Counted from the first letter of the stretch, positions 8,938-18,762 are shown. The stretch: 64,000 bases of DNA from Calditrichia bacterium (GCA_028284445.1 JANQRS010000014.1:24933-88932); one strand, 5' to 3'. Numbers and translations: made by a program. The notes: generated by a model not told the origin, from the sequence alone.

Positions 8938-9994
8938 TGTATTCCTCATTTTGCAGTATTTCGTTGATCACGTCATAAGCCTGATCAACAGAAATAGATT
9001 TCATGCACTCAAATGTTTTTATCGGGCATTGATGATGCCCGTGACTGCCGCAGGGGCGGCAGTCGAGATTCAGCTCTGTTTCAACAATGCGGTCCTGTGG
9101 ACCATAGGGATAGAATCCAAAAGACGGGACGGTCGCGCCAAAGATCGCAATGACCGGGCGACGAACGGAGACCGCCAGATGAAGCGGGGCGCTATCATTG
9201 GTAATCAATAAGCGACAATGCGATATCAGCAGCGCCGACTGACGTAGCGATAATTGTCCAACGGTATCGACGAGTGGACTGGTCGCAACTGCCTTGATAT
9301 TGTCGATGGTTTTCGCATCTGCCGGGCCACCGACCAACACAGCCTGCATACCACTTTCATAGATCCTGTCACACAACCCGGCAAAGCGCTCCGGTAGCCA
9401 GCGCTTGGTGGCCCACACTGAGCCGGGGGCGACCGCCACCAGTGGCCGTTCAGTCAGTGATGACTCAAGGATCGCTTCCACCGCCATATGATCTGCCGCT
9501 TCAAAATATAACTGTGGATACACCGGATTAGTCTTCTCATACCCCAGCGGCGCCAGCAAGGCCAAATTACGATCCACTTCATGCAAGTCATTACGTCGGT
9601 CAACAGTCTGTGAGAACGGCCACTTTCCGGCGCTGCTGCTGAACCCGATGCTGTGAGGGATAGATGCCAGCCAAATCAGCAGTGCGCTGCGGAGAGAGCG
9701 ATGAGGGACCAATGCCAGATCATATTGCCGGGCCTTCAGTTCGCGACCGGTTTGCCATAGCTGTTGAATGCGCCCGTTTCGAGAATGTTTGTCGTAAACG
9801 ATCACTTTATTAATGATAGGGTTATTCGCAAGAAGATTCCGCGATGGGGGAATGGTTAGAAAATCGATCTCTGCGTTCGGAAAGCGCCGATGTGTTTCCT
9901 GTAATAGTGGCAAGGTGAGGATGATATCACCGAGGAACGCCGTGTGCAAAATGAGGATTCGCTCAACAGACTCATTCAAATGCTGCTTATTCAT
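8912..9994 (-). CDS. waaF: Glycosyltransferase family 9, lipopolysaccharide heptosyltransferase II type
   Basis: 360 residues. GT9 features are clear: ILILHTAFLGDIILTLPLL at the N-terminus, VAVAPGSVWATKRWLPE in the nucleotide-sugar binding half, and ITNDSAPLHLAVSVRRPVIAIFG, followed by YPYGP. These enzymes transfer heptose from ADP-heptose to the LPS inner core at the inner face of the inner membrane. Family assignment is firm; the exact acceptor is inferred. No LPS gene neighbours are in view. No strong SD precedes the ATG at 9994. Confidence 0.85.
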   Translation of the reverse strand: MNKQHLNESVERILILHTAFLGDIILTLPLLQETHRRFPNAEIDFLTIPPSRNLLANNPIINKVIVYDKHSRNGRIQQLWQTGRELKARQYDLALVPHRSLRSALLIWLASIPHSIGFSSSAGKWPFSQTVDRRNDLHEVDRNLALLAPLGYEKTNPVYPQLYFEAADHMAVEAILESSLTERPLVAVAPGSVWATKRWLPERFAGLCDRIYESGMQAVLVGGPADAKTIDNIKAVATSPLVDTVGQLSLRQSALLISHCRLLITNDSAPLHLAVSVRRPVIAIFGATVPSFGFYPYGPQDRIVETELNLDCRPCGSHGHHQCPIKTFECMKSISVDQAYDVINEILQNEEYNEPDSIGG

Positions 9995-10309
9995 CGAGAT
10001 ATACCCGTTTTTGGGCCAATCGTGTGATTATCATCAAATCGGCATTTCCTGACCGCTGGATATGAAAAACCACGCTGTAGGTAAATACGAAGGGGTTTAG
10101 ATTGTAAGTCTATTAATATCAATGAGTTAAATTGTTTCGATTTTAGGTTTCTTTGCGAAATAGTCAGGAAAATTACTTTTTTGGCGAATTCGACAAAACT
10201 TGCCTAAACATTTAATTTTTGAAAAAATATGTAACTTAAATCAACACGACTTTTTCCCTTGTTCGTATTATGTAGTCAGAAACCAAGTGAACAGTCATGA
10301 GGAGGTTCT
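9995..10309. other. AT-rich intergenic region between divergent genes
   Basis: 315 bases without a supported gene. The stretch from about 10080 is markedly AT-rich and must hold the promoters of the minus-strand heptosyltransferase gene and the plus-strand small gene at 10310. A TATTAT hexamer at 10266-10271 is a possible -10 element for the latter, but no matching -35 box is seen at the usual spacing. Confidence 0.5.
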
Positions 10310-10522
10310 ATGAAAACATTGATCCAGGTACGGCAAGAATATGAATCAAATTACAAAAAAATTCTGGACATTATCACCGAAATGGGCGGCGACGAATACA
10401 TCAAATTCCATCGTCAGAAGAAATCCAATTTATACCGCAAATTAACTGAGCTCCAGACCAAGGAGCATTATCTCGACGAATTGGAAAATCGGATGCATAC
10501 GCGTCAAAGCGTCCTGCACTAA
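10310..10522 (+). CDS. Small hypothetical charged helical protein
   Basis: 70 residues, lysine/glutamate rich, predicted all-helical with a likely coiled coil over residues 5-60. Not recognised as a named family. Support as a real gene comes from a strong Shine-Dalgarno (GAGGAGG, 5 bases before the ATG at 10310) and from an AT-rich upstream region of promoter character. It stands alone between divergent and convergent neighbours. Confidence 0.6.
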   Translation: MKTLIQVRQEYESNYKKILDIITEMGGDEYIKFHRQKKSNLYRKLTELQTKEHYLDELENRMHTRQSVLH

Positions 10523-10821
10523 GTCCTGAATTTGGTTCTACTGGTTTTACAAATTTGAACACATCGCAATAGATCTTAAATATAGATAGCGCTTTAGTAC
10601 AGCAAAAAGCAATCGGCTGATGTCTCGCTCCGGTTAATGCAGATAGCGAACTTCGCACTGATAATATCGAATGTATCAGGCCTTTCTCCTGAGGTTCGTA
10701 TCGAATAACCTTGACAATCTGTGTCCGATTGTATGTCTATATGTATTTTTAGGATCTAGAGATGTAAGACGATCGAGTCCTCCGTTATATTTGGGGACTC
10801 GATCGTTGTTTTTATAGCTGC
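10523..10821. other. Intergenic region with TTGACA element and hairpin terminator
   Basis: About 300 bases with no supported protein gene. It contains a TTGACA hexamer at 10711-10716 followed by an AT-rich stretch and, 55 bases later, a strong plus-strand terminator (10769-10814). A short non-coding transcript is possible but unproven. Confidence 0.4.
10769..10814 (+). terminator. Rho-independent terminator
   Basis: A perfect 12-bp stem (ACGATCGAGTCC at 10769-10780 paired with 10795-10806), a 14-base loop, then TGTTTTT. The T-tract is on the plus strand only. It could end transcription of the small gene at 10310 or of a short RNA starting after 10716; it is convergent with argF. Confidence 0.8.
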
Positions 10822-11739
10822 TTAGGCTTTTCCTGCCAATTTTACCATAATTGCTTTCTGAACGTGCATGCGATTTTCGGCTTCATCGAAGACGATTGAC
10901 TGCTTGCCTTCCATAACCTCGTCGGTGATCTCATCACCGCGATGTGCCGGGAGACAGTGCATCACCAGTGCATCATCTTTGGCATGCGACATCAACGTCG
11001 TGTTCAGCTGATAGGGCATGAAGATTTTTTTACGTTCCGCTGCTTCTGCTTCCTGTCCCATACTGGCCCACACGTCAGTGTAGACAATATCCGCATCAGT
11101 AACCGCTGCTATCGGATCGGAAATCAATTCAATTTTGCTGATGCCTGCATCGTTGGCGCGGTGCAAGGTATCGGGATCTGGCTGATAGTCGCGTGGACTG
11201 CAGATAACCAGGTGAATCGGCACCCGTGCGGCAAAATTGATCCATGAATGCGCAATGTTATTGCCATCGCCGACATAAACTATTTTGAGATTGTCCAGCG
11301 TGCCCTTGTGCTCGAGAATTGTAAAGGCATCGCACATTATCTGACATGGGTGGTTGTAGTCCGTTAAACCATTTACCACCGGCACGTCGGAATATTCGGC
11401 CAGTTCTTCAATATCAGAATGCGCAAAGAGCCGCGCCATAATGATGTCGTTATAGCGGGCAATGACCCGAGCGACATCTTTTACGGCTTCGCGTGTGCCA
11501 ATACCAATATCCTGCGGCGCCAAATAGAGGGCAGTACCGCCGAGTTGGAAGATGCCGGTTTCAAATGACACGCGCGTGCGGGTGCTGGGCTTGGCGAAAA
11601 TCATTGCCAGCGAGTAACCTTTGAGCAAGTGATGCTCTTCACGGCGTTTGGTTTTGTCTTTCAGGTCTTTCGTGAGGGCAAATATATCGAATATTTCATC
11701 CCGTGTCAGTTCATCGATTGCCAAAAAGTGCTTCTTCAT
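10822..11739 (-). CDS. argF: Ornithine carbamoyltransferase
   Basis: 305 residues, normal length. The carbamoyl-phosphate site KPSTRTRVSFE (S52-TRTR-56), the HPCQ motif in DYNHPCQIMCD, and the HCLP motif in VMHCLPAHRGDE are all present, as are the ornithine-site residues around DVWASMGQE. It condenses carbamoyl phosphate with ornithine to citrulline in arginine synthesis. AGGAG lies 9 bases before the ATG. It is the third gene of a tight minus-strand run hslV-hslU-argF (gaps of 11 and 14 bases), an unusual partner for the protease genes; no other arg gene is in view. Confidence 0.95.
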   Translation of the reverse strand: MKKHFLAIDELTRDEIFDIFALTKDLKDKTKRREEHHLLKGYSLAMIFAKPSTRTRVSFETGIFQLGGTALYLAPQDIGIGTREAVKDVARVIARYNDIIMARLFAHSDIEELAEYSDVPVVNGLTDYNHPCQIMCDAFTILEHKGTLDNLKIVYVGDGNNIAHSWINFAARVPIHLVICSPRDYQPDPDTLHRANDAGISKIELISDPIAAVTDADIVYTDVWASMGQEAEAAERKKIFMPYQLNTTLMSHAKDDALVMHCLPAHRGDEITDEVMEGKQSIVFDEAENRMHVQKAIMVKLAGKA

Positions 11740-11753
11740 ACAAACATCTCCTG

Positions 11754-13121
11754 TTAAAGAATAAATTTGCGCAGATCTTCGTCTTCAACAATATTCTGCA
11801 GCTTCTCCGTCACAAATTTACCGTCGATAACAATCTCTTTGTCCGGCACATTCGGGGCATCAAACAAAAGGTCTTCCAGGAGGGTCGACATGATTGTGTG
11901 AAGCCGCCGCGCACCAATGTTCTCCGCTTTGCTATTCACGAAGCTGGCCGTTTCAGCCATAGCCTTGATTGCATCTTCGGTCATGCTCAGACTTATGTTT
12001 TCCGTAGCAAGCAAGGCTTCATATTGCTTTGTCAATGCATTACGGGGTTCAGTCAAAATATTTATGAAATCTTCGGTGGTTAAACTATTTAGCTCCACGC
12101 GGATTGGAAAGCGGCCCTGGAGCTCCGGAATCAAATCGGAGGGCTTTGACACATGAAAGGCGCCGGATGCAATGAACAGTATGTGGTCCGTTTTCACCAT
12201 TCCATGTTTCGTGACCACGGTGGTTCCCTCGACGACCGGCAGCAAATCGCGCTGTACGCCCTGGCGGGACACATCCGGTCCCTGCTTGCTGGTGCCACCG
12301 GCTATCTTATCGATCTCATCAAGAAAAACGATGCCGGAATTTTGCACCCTGGCAATGGCTTCGCGCACGACTTCTTCCATATCGATTAATTTTTGCGCTT
12401 CCTGCTGGGCAAGCAAGGTGCGTGCTTCAGGAACTGTCACTTTGCGCTTCTTAACCTTCTTGGGCATGAAATTGCCGAAAAGCTCTTGCAGGTTCAGTCC
12501 CATCTCTTCCATCCCGCCGGGGGAGAAGATTTGCATGGTCGGAAAATTGTCGCTGGGTAAATCGATCTCGATTTCACGCTTATCCAGTTCGCCGTTTAAG
12601 AGCTTCTCGCGGAATTTCTCACGCGTGCGCTGATATTTTTCATCCGGAGATGCTTCTTCTTCCGGTGGCGGAATGAAGCCGGAGCGCGTGCTCGGTGGGG
12701 GAATGAGGACGTCGAGCACGCGTTCAATTGCCAGCTCCTCAGCCTTTTCTTTTACCGCTTCCTTCTGTTCCTGTTGAACCATATTCAGACCGATATCGAC
12801 CAGGTCGCGAATAATGCTTTCAACATCACGACCGACATAACCGACTTCGGTGAACTTCGATGCTTCGACCTTGATGAAAGGGGCGTCTGCCAATTTCGCC
12901 AGGCGACGCGAAATCTCGGTTTTACCAACACCGGTTGGTCCGATAAGAATAATGTTGTTTGGCATGATTTCGTCGCGCAGGCTGCCTTCTACCTGCTGTC
13001 GCCGCCAGCGATTACGCAGCGCGATGGCAACGGAACGCTTGGCGTTATGCTGCCCGACGATGTATTTGTCAAGTTCCTTGACGATTTCTAAAGGGGTTAA
13101 TTCGTTTAATTTATTTCCCAT
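11754..13121 (-). CDS. hslU: ATP-dependent protease ATPase subunit HslU
   Basis: 455 residues. Walker [10 protein letters not shown] at 61-69, Walker B in [14 protein letters not shown], the long I-domain (about residues 110-240), sensor segment GRFPIRVEL, and the C-terminal tail RKFIL that docks into HslV pockets. HslU unfolds substrates and feeds them to the HslV chamber in the cytoplasm. It starts 11 bases after hslV, with AAGGA lying directly after the hslV stop. Confidence 0.97.
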   Translation of the reverse strand: MGNKLNELTPLEIVKELDKYIVGQHNAKRSVAIALRNRWRRQQVEGSLRDEIMPNNIILIGPTGVGKTEISRRLAKLADAPFIKVEASKFTEVGYVGRDVESIIRDLVDIGLNMVQQEQKEAVKEKAEELAIERVLDVLIPPPSTRSGFIPPPEEEASPDEKYQRTREKFREKLLNGELDKREIEIDLPSDNFPTMQIFSPGGMEEMGLNLQELFGNFMPKKVKKRKVTVPEARTLLAQQEAQKLIDMEEVVREAIARVQNSGIVFLDEIDKIAGGTSKQGPDVSRQGVQRDLLPVVEGTTVVTKHGMVKTDHILFIASGAFHVSKPSDLIPELQGRFPIRVELNSLTTEDFINILTEPRNALTKQYEALLATENISLSMTEDAIKAMAETASFVNSKAENIGARRLHTIMSTLLEDLLFDAPNVPDKEIVIDGKFVTEKLQNIVEDEDLRKFIL

Positions 13122-13132
13122 AATATGTATCC

Positions 13133-13690
13133 TTAACCTTCCGAGGGGATGGTTTCGATTGAAATATGTCCGTTGGTATAAATACAGATGTCAGCTGCAA
13201 TCTGCAGCCCTTTTTGTACGATCTCAGCCGCGCTAAGATCGGAGTTTTCCTTCAACGCTTTGGCAGCCGCTAATGCATAAGGCCCGCCACTGCCGATAGC
13301 CAGGATTTGATGATCCGGTTCAATAACATCACCGGTGCCGGAAATAACCAGAGCTGTCGTTTCGTTGGCCACCGCGAGAAGCGCTTCCAGGCGGCGCAAA
13401 TAGCGATCTGTGCGCCAATCTTTTGCGAGCTCCACAGCTGCTTTGGTCAGGTTGCCGTTATATTCTTCCAGCTTGTCTTCGAAGCGCTGAAAAAGCGTGA
13501 AGGCGTCGGCTGCTGCACCGGCAAAGCCTGCCAGGATCTGGCCTTTGTATAGGCGACGAACCTTGTTGCCTTGATGCTTCATTACGGTGTTGCCGAAGGT
13601 GACCTGGCCGTCGCCGCCAAGCGCAACCTTGCCATCCTTGAGCACGCCAAGAATAGTGGTTGCATGTATTTCAGGGTATTTGTATGACAT
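13133..13690 (-). CDS. hslV: ATP-dependent protease proteolytic subunit HslV
   Basis: 185 residues. The catalytic threonine is exposed after processing of a short propeptide: the sequence reads HATTILGV, giving mature TTILGV. Family blocks [23 protein letters not shown] and [12 protein letters not shown] are intact. It forms the threonine-protease dodecamer capped by HslU. AGGAGAACG before the ATG is a good ribosome site. First gene of the hslV-hslU-argF run. Confidence 0.97.
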   Translation of the reverse strand: MSYKYPEIHATTILGVLKDGKVALGGDGQVTFGNTVMKHQGNKVRRLYKGQILAGFAGAAADAFTLFQRFEDKLEEYNGNLTKAAVELAKDWRTDRYLRRLEALLAVANETTALVISGTGDVIEPDHQILAIGSGGPYALAAAKALKENSDLSAAEIVQKGLQIAADICIYTNGHISIETIPSEG

Positions 13691-13830
13691 TCGTTCTCCT
13701 GTAACTCAGATAAAGTGAACGCAAAATTTAGGGATTTTCACGGGCGAGGGCAATGGAAAAAATAGTGGCAGTTGGCAGGGGGAAATATTGAAGAATGAAG
13801 AGTGAAAAATGGAGATTTGTAGATTTGTAG

Positions 13831-13890
13831 GTCGGATTAGCTCCGGCAGAGAATTTAACATGGCAGGGATTTGTGTGAGCGTTATCCGAC
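13831..13890. repeat. REP-like hairpin repeat, copy 1
   Basis: 60 bases beginning GTCGGATTAGCTCCGG and ending GAGCGTTATCCGAC. The termini GTCGGAT and ATCCGAC are inverted repeats, so a single strand folds to a long imperfect hairpin. The form resembles REP elements mobilised by RAYT transposases; no such transposase gene is in the window. Confidence 0.7.
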
Positions 13891-13900
13891 GGTTTTTAAA

Positions 13901-13954
13901 TTAGCTCCGGCAGAGAATTTAACATGGCAGGGATTTGTGTGAGCGTTATCCGAC
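13901..13954. repeat. REP-like hairpin repeat, copy 2 (left end missing)
   Basis: Direct repeat of copy 1 at a 64-base offset, identical from TTAGCTCC to CCGAC and on into the GGTTTT flank, but the first GTCGGA is replaced by T/A bases, so it cannot fold with its full stem. Confidence 0.7.
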
Positions 13955-14015
13955 GGTTTTAGGAATGAAAATGACAAATGAAGAATGACAAATGAACAAT
14001 AAAAAATCGTAGTAG

Positions 14016-14058
14016 GTCGGATTAGCTCCGGCAGGGATTTGTGTGAGCGTTATCCGAC
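14016..14058. repeat. REP-like hairpin repeat, copy 3 (internally deleted)
   Basis: 43 bases with both termini GTCGGAT and ATCCGAC intact, but lacking 17 internal bases present in copies 1 and 2. The deleted segment is bounded in the longer copies by the direct repeat GGCAG, so slippage between these explains the loss. It ends 6 bases before the rpoN stop on the minus strand. Confidence 0.7.
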
Positions 14059-14064
14059 ATCGTT

Positions 14065-15549
14065 CTAGATACTCCGCCGTAGACGGGCAACCGGAATATC
14101 CAGCTGCTCGCGGTATTTGGCGACAGTGCGGCGGGCAATCGGAATCCCTTCCTTCTTGAGGATTTGGGAAAGCTTTTCATCGCTATAGGGCTTGCGGGGA
14201 TTTTCATTGCCGGTAATTTCCTTAATGCGCTCTTTGATACGTAAGGTGCTGAGGTCTTCGCCGTCGTCGGTTTCCATGCCTTCATTGAAGAAATACTTCA
14301 ATTCAAACACACCGTGGTCTGTCTCAACATATTTCCCTTTGCACACGCGGCTAACGGTCGAAATATCCATTTCAATCTCGTCAGCAATATCTTTCATGAT
14401 CATCGGCTTGATATGTTCCGGCCCTTTGTCGAAAAAATCCTTCTGCATTTCAACAATAGCATCCATGGTCTTCTGCATGGTGACCTGGCGCTGACGAATG
14501 GCTTTAATAAACCACTTCGCAGAGTCTACTTTTTCCTTCAGGAATTTACGAACGTCTTTATCAAGCTTCTTCGGCTGCCGGAGCATTTTCTTGTAGGTTG
14601 GGCTGATACGTAAGCCCGGGATTTTATATTCGTTCAGCGAAATAACCAGCTTATCGTCGACTTTTTCTACGAAAAAATCGGGGATAATATGGTTTTGGCG
14701 CTCGTCTGAATATCCTTCACCAGGTTTCGGATTCAGCTTCTCAATCTCTTCCAGGGCAATCTTAACGTCATCCAATGTGACGCCGAGGATATCTGCCACT
14801 TTTTCAAAGCGACGGTTGAAAAAATCGTGGTGCGCTTCCCGAAGCACGCGGATCGCTATGTCCAGGTAGCCATTTTCATTCTTGCGTTCGAGTTGCAGGA
14901 TCAGGCATTCCTGTAAATCGCGGGCGGCGATACCCGGCGGATCAATCAGTTGAATCGTCTTCAGGGTTTTTTCAGCATACTCTTCCGGCACTTCGAAAAT
15001 CTGAGCGATAGACTCCGTCGTCACTTCCTGGTCGAGATAGCCATCGTCGCGCAAATTGTAGACGATGTATTCGCCGATTTTGAATTGTAATTCGGTGAGA
15101 TCTAACAGATGAAGCTGGTCGAGCAAGTGTTCCGACATTGATTCCCGATAGGGTTCGGGCATATCGCGGTCGTCATCTTTTTGCTCTTTCGGTTGGCGAA
15201 CCTCGGGGGCCTCGCTTTCGTCGGGTATTAGTTCCTCGACATCCTGGTCTTCTTCAACTTCTTCCTGGAGTTTTTCTTCTTCAGTTTTATTGTTTTCTTC
15301 CAGTTCTTCGAACTCTTCCTGGATTTTCTCTTCCTGTTCGGCATCCTCGTCGATGGTTACATCGTCTTCATCTTCCTGGATATCCTCCATCTCCGCAGCT
15401 TCTTCCAAAACGGGATTGAGTTCAAGCTCCGTCTTGATCTTCTGTTCAAGCATAATGGTCGGCAGCTGAAGCAGCGTAGATACCAGGATCTGCTGTGGTT
15501 TCAGAACCTGATGCTGTCCTAAACTAATGTGCAAACCGAGCTTTGCCAT
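14065..15549 (-). CDS. rpoN: RNA polymerase sigma-54 factor
   Basis: 494 residues. Region I is glutamine/leucine rich (LGQHQVLKPQQILVSTLLQLP); a long acidic region II (about residues 50-125, rich in E and D) is followed by the core-binding and HTH regions, and the RpoN box ARRTVAKYRE lies near the C-terminus. It directs polymerase to -24/-12 promoters and needs AAA+ activators, none of which is visible in this window. AGGAGAAG precedes the ATG by 7 bases. Gene order rpoN then hslV is interrupted by the REP-like repeats. Confidence 0.97.
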   Translation of the reverse strand: MAKLGLHISLGQHQVLKPQQILVSTLLQLPTIMLEQKIKTELELNPVLEEAAEMEDIQEDEDDVTIDEDAEQEEKIQEEFEELEENNKTEEEKLQEEVEEDQDVEELIPDESEAPEVRQPKEQKDDDRDMPEPYRESMSEHLLDQLHLLDLTELQFKIGEYIVYNLRDDGYLDQEVTTESIAQIFEVPEEYAEKTLKTIQLIDPPGIAARDLQECLILQLERKNENGYLDIAIRVLREAHHDFFNRRFEKVADILGVTLDDVKIALEEIEKLNPKPGEGYSDERQNHIIPDFFVEKVDDKLVISLNEYKIPGLRISPTYKKMLRQPKKLDKDVRKFLKEKVDSAKWFIKAIRQRQVTMQKTMDAIVEMQKDFFDKGPEHIKPMIMKDIADEIEMDISTVSRVCKGKYVETDHGVFELKYFFNEGMETDDGEDLSTLRIKERIKEITGNENPRKPYSDEKLSQILKKEGIPIARRTVAKYREQLDIPVARLRRSI

Positions 15550-15865
15550 GCAGTTACTTCTCCTGAAAAACTTATTTTGGCATAGTTTATGTATGCATAA
15601 TTAAAATAGCTGACCCGTAAGAGTCAAGTAAAATTCAGTCGATTTTTTACCCCGCCAACATACAACCAAAATTTGCCGGAAGACAACCCAAATTGAAATC
15701 AATTTTTGAGGCACATCTCTGTTGTCGGTCTAATCTTGCTTTCCTAGAATATTTTGTGATTTTTTCAGCCGAATATTAAATTGATCCGACTAAATGTTTG
15801 TGACGGTGGATATTTAAATTGGTTTTTTTTCGGAACGCCCACACTAAATCGCTAAAAGAGAAGAT
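15550..15865. other. Divergent promoter region between rpoN and the glucosidase gene
   Basis: 316 AT-rich bases between divergently transcribed genes. I searched by eye for a -24/-12 (GG-N10-GC) pair and found no convincing one. No hairpin terminator or operator was recognised. Confidence 0.4.
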
Positions 15866-18478
15866 ATGACAGAGAAGAAGCGCCTGCAGCAAATACGAAA
15901 GGGAGATACATCATGGCGGAAATGGGGCCCTTATTTGAGTGAACGCCAATGGGGCACGGTCCGTGAAGATTACAGCGCCAACGGAGATGCCTGGGGATAT
16001 CTGCCCTACGAACAGGCACGTAGTAAAGCTTACCGTTGGGGTGAAGACGGCATTGCCGGCATCAGCGACGTGCAGCAAAACCTCTGTTTTGCAGTCGCTA
16101 TGTGGAATGGAAAAGACGATCACATCAAGGAGCGCCTTTTTGGGCTTTCCGGGCCGCAAGGCAATCACGCCGAGGATGTGAAAGAATATTACTACTACCT
16201 GGACAGCCTGCCGTCTCACGCTTACATGAAGATGTTATACAAGTATCCGCAGCAGGCATTCCCCTACGAAAAGCTGCGCCAAACTGCTTCGTTGCTCGGA
16301 TATGATGATCCGGAACATGAATTGATAGATACCGGCATCTTCGAAGAGGATCGCTATTTCGACGTATTTGTAGAATATGCCAAGGCTGAACCGGAAGATA
16401 TTCTCATTCGCATTACCGCCTGGAATCGCGGACCGGAACCGGCGCCGCTCTGGCTGCTGCCACAGCTGTGGTTTCGCAATACCTGGAGTTGGAATAAGCA
16501 GTTGGAACGCCCGGCAATCACGGTGAAAGGCAAAAGCCTGGTAGCTGAACACTGGGATTTGCCGCCAATGCAACTGTCTTTTCAAGGCGATCCGCAAAGG
16601 CTCTTTTGCGAGAACGAAAACAATGTGCAGCGTCTCTACGACCTTGAGGAAAGCGGCTACTTCAAGGACGGTATCAACAATTTTCTTGTTGAAGGTGATA
16701 CTGCCGCAATCAGTCCCGACCAAAAGGGAACACGCGCCGCCCTGGCCTATCATTTTAATATTGCCGCAGGTGATTCCGCAATGGTTGAGCTGCGATTGAG
16801 AAGCGGCACTAAGAAAGCTGCGTTTAAGGACTTCCAGAAAGTTTTCAGCGCGTGTCTGGCAGATGCGGACGCCTTTTATGATGACTTGCAAAAAGGGATT
16901 AGCGATGCCGATGCGCGCCTCGTGCAGCGGCAAGCTTTTGCCGGTATGCTCTGGACCAAGCAATTTTACTACTACGAAGTCTCGGAGTGGCTGAAAGGAG
17001 ATCCCGATCAGCCCGCACCGCCGCAGCAAAGAATGAAAGGGCGCAACAATCAATGGCGGCACTTGAAGAATAAGGACATCATTTCCATGCCGGACAAATG
17101 GGAGTATCCCTGGTATGCTGCCTGGGATAGCGCCTTTCATGCAATTCCGCTTGCTGTTGTTGATCCCGAATTTGCCAAAGAACAGCTTTTGCTCTTTACG
17201 CGAGACTGGTATATGCATCCCAACGGCCAGTTGCCTGCCTATGAATGGGCATTCGACGATGTTAACCCGCCGGTGCATGCCTGGGCTGCCTGGCGCGTCT
17301 ATAAAATTGACGCCAAGCGAAATAAGGGCAAAGCAGATACGGAGTTCCTGACGCAGGTTTTTCACCGTCTGCTTCTGAATTTTACCTGGTGGATTAATCG
17401 CAAGGATGAGGAAGGGGATAACGTGTTCCAGGGCGGTTTCCTGGGGCTGGATAATATCGGTGTGTTTAATCGCAGCGAGGAATTGCCGACCGGCGGGCAT
17501 TTTGACCAGGCCGATGGCACCAGTTGGATGGCCATGTATTGTTTGAACATGATGCGCATTGCCATCGAGCTGTCACTTGAGCGCCCGGTGTATCAGGATC
17601 TGGCGGCAAAATTCTTTGAACATTTCCTCTATATCGCCCGCGCCATGACCAACTTCAAAGGAGAAGGCATCAATCTTTGGGATGATACGGACAAGTTTTA
17701 CTATGATGTCTTGCATATCAAGGATGAGTTTTTTCCAATCAAAGTTCGCTCGATGGTCGGCCTTATACCCTTATTTGCTGTTGAGACCCTTGAACCGGGT
17801 GTGCTTGAAAAACTGCCGGAATTCCGGGCGCGTTTGGAGCACCTCCTCGAGAGCCGGCCCCGCCTGGCTGAGCTGGTTTCACGCTGGTATGAGCCGAATG
17901 TGGGTGAACGCCGATTGCTCTCACTACTGCGCGGCCATCGCATGAAACGCTTGCTGAGGCGAATGCTCGATGAAAGCGAATTCCTGTCGGATTATGGCGT
18001 GCGCTCGCTTTCGCGATATCATGCGGAAAATCCCTATCAGTTCGAGGTAGCCGGCAAAGTGTATGAAGTCAGTTACTTGCCTGCTGAATCTGATTCCGGC
18101 ATGTTTGGCGGTAATTCCAACTGGCGTGGCCCTATCTGGTTTCCTGTCAATTACCTGCTGGTTGAGTCTCTACAGAAGTTTCATCACTACTACGGAGATG
18201 ATTTCAAAATTGAATGTCCGGTGGGGTCGGGCAATATGATCACCATTGCCGAAGCGGCAGAAGAACTGGCACGGCGACTGAGCCGGCTCTTTCTGCGCGA
18301 CGAAAACGGAAATCGACCGGTTTTCGGCAAAAATGACAAGTTCCAGAACGATCCACATTTTCGCGACAATATTTTGTTCTACGAGTTTTTTCATGGCGAC
18401 AACGGCAGGGGAGCCGGCGCATCGCATCAGACCGGCTGGACCGGACTGATCGCCAAGCTGTTGATGCCGCGTGAATAA
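15866..18478 (+). CDS. GH63-type (MGH1-like) glucosidase
   Basis: 870 residues with no signal peptide, so probably cytoplasmic. The N-terminus (RWGPYLSERQWGTVREDYS, AWGYLPYEQARSKAYRWGEDGI) and the (alpha/alpha) toroid part (WEYPWYAAWDSAFHAIPLA, GQLPAYEWAFDDVNPPVHAWA, NSNWRGPIWFPVNYLLVES) are those of bacterial proteins annotated as glucosidase in the GH63 / mannosyl-oligosaccharide glucosidase-like superfamily. The D in AAWDSAF and the acidic residues of YEWAFDDVNP are plausible catalytic positions. The natural substrate is unknown. The gene precedes a polyphosphate glucokinase and pentose-phosphate genes, so release of glucose feeding that pathway is a reasonable inference. Confidence 0.82.
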   Translation: MTEKKRLQQIRKGDTSWRKWGPYLSERQWGTVREDYSANGDAWGYLPYEQARSKAYRWGEDGIAGISDVQQNLCFAVAMWNGKDDHIKERLFGLSGPQGNHAEDVKEYYYYLDSLPSHAYMKMLYKYPQQAFPYEKLRQTASLLGYDDPEHELIDTGIFEEDRYFDVFVEYAKAEPEDILIRITAWNRGPEPAPLWLLPQLWFRNTWSWNKQLERPAITVKGKSLVAEHWDLPPMQLSFQGDPQRLFCENENNVQRLYDLEESGYFKDGINNFLVEGDTAAISPDQKGTRAALAYHFNIAAGDSAMVELRLRSGTKKAAFKDFQKVFSACLADADAFYDDLQKGISDADARLVQRQAFAGMLWTKQFYYYEVSEWLKGDPDQPAPPQQRMKGRNNQWRHLKNKDIISMPDKWEYPWYAAWDSAFHAIPLAVVDPEFAKEQLLLFTRDWYMHPNGQLPAYEWAFDDVNPPVHAWAAWRVYKIDAKRNKGKADTEFLTQVFHRLLLNFTWWINRKDEEGDNVFQGGFLGLDNIGVFNRSEELPTGGHFDQADGTSWMAMYCLNMMRIAIELSLERPVYQDLAAKFFEHFLYIARAMTNFKGEGINLWDDTDKFYYDVLHIKDEFFPIKVRSMVGLIPLFAVETLEPGVLEKLPEFRARLEHLLESRPRLAELVSRWYEPNVGERRLLSLLRGHRMKRLLRRMLDESEFLSDYGVRSLSRYHAENPYQFEVAGKVYEVSYLPAESDSGMFGGNSNWRGPIWFPVNYLLVESLQKFHHYYGDDFKIECPVGSGNMITIAEAAEELARRLSRLFLRDENGNRPVFGKNDKFQNDPHFRDNILFYEFFHGDNGRGAGASHQTGWTGLIAKLLMPRE

Positions 18479-18551
18479 ATCTGATCGCTGGCTGTGCCTG
18501 TATCGTAAATGTAACTGTTAATTAATGCGAATTTTAAATGCAGGTGCATAA

Positions 18552-18612
18552 ATTCCAAGTTCCAACAGGAAATCCAGGGTTTATTGGGATTTTTCCTGTT
18601 GGAATTTGGGAT
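18552..18612. repeat. Imperfect inverted repeat downstream of the glucosidase gene
   Basis: A perfect 13-bp pair (TTCCAACAGGAAA at 18560-18572 with 18592-18604) with a 19-base loop, extended outward by imperfect AATTCCAA/TTTGGGATT pairing. It could be a terminator or mRNA 3' structure; the tail has only short T-runs. A similar AATTCCAAA string occurs after rnhB (5865-5880). Confidence 0.55.
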
Positions 18613-18762
18613 TTTGTTCCATGCGCTCCGCAATTTCCGTGAACGCAGGTGCTCACCGAAGTTGAATCAGTCGCTGTAGCGAAGTAACCAGAGCTTGTAA
18701 CCAATTGATGTACCGGATGTCTAACTGAATAGACCGGTATCGAGGAGAGATTAAACACTGAA

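Larger units (their letters stand above)
13691..14064. other. Repeat-filled intergenic region 3' of rpoN
   Basis: 374 bases without a gene. It must hold the promoter of the hslV operon near 13690-13740. The rest is low-complexity DNA of the type GAATGAAGA / AATGACAAATG and three copies of a REP-like element listed separately. Confidence 0.6.

Noticed and set aside
15575..15605. TGGCATA...TGC near rpoN as a -24/-12 promoter
   Set aside because: The spacing between GG and GC is 14, not 10.
16235..17500. A 421-codon antisense frame inside the glucosidase gene
   Set aside because: The sense strand has a continuous 870-residue enzyme; the antisense frame shows no family features.
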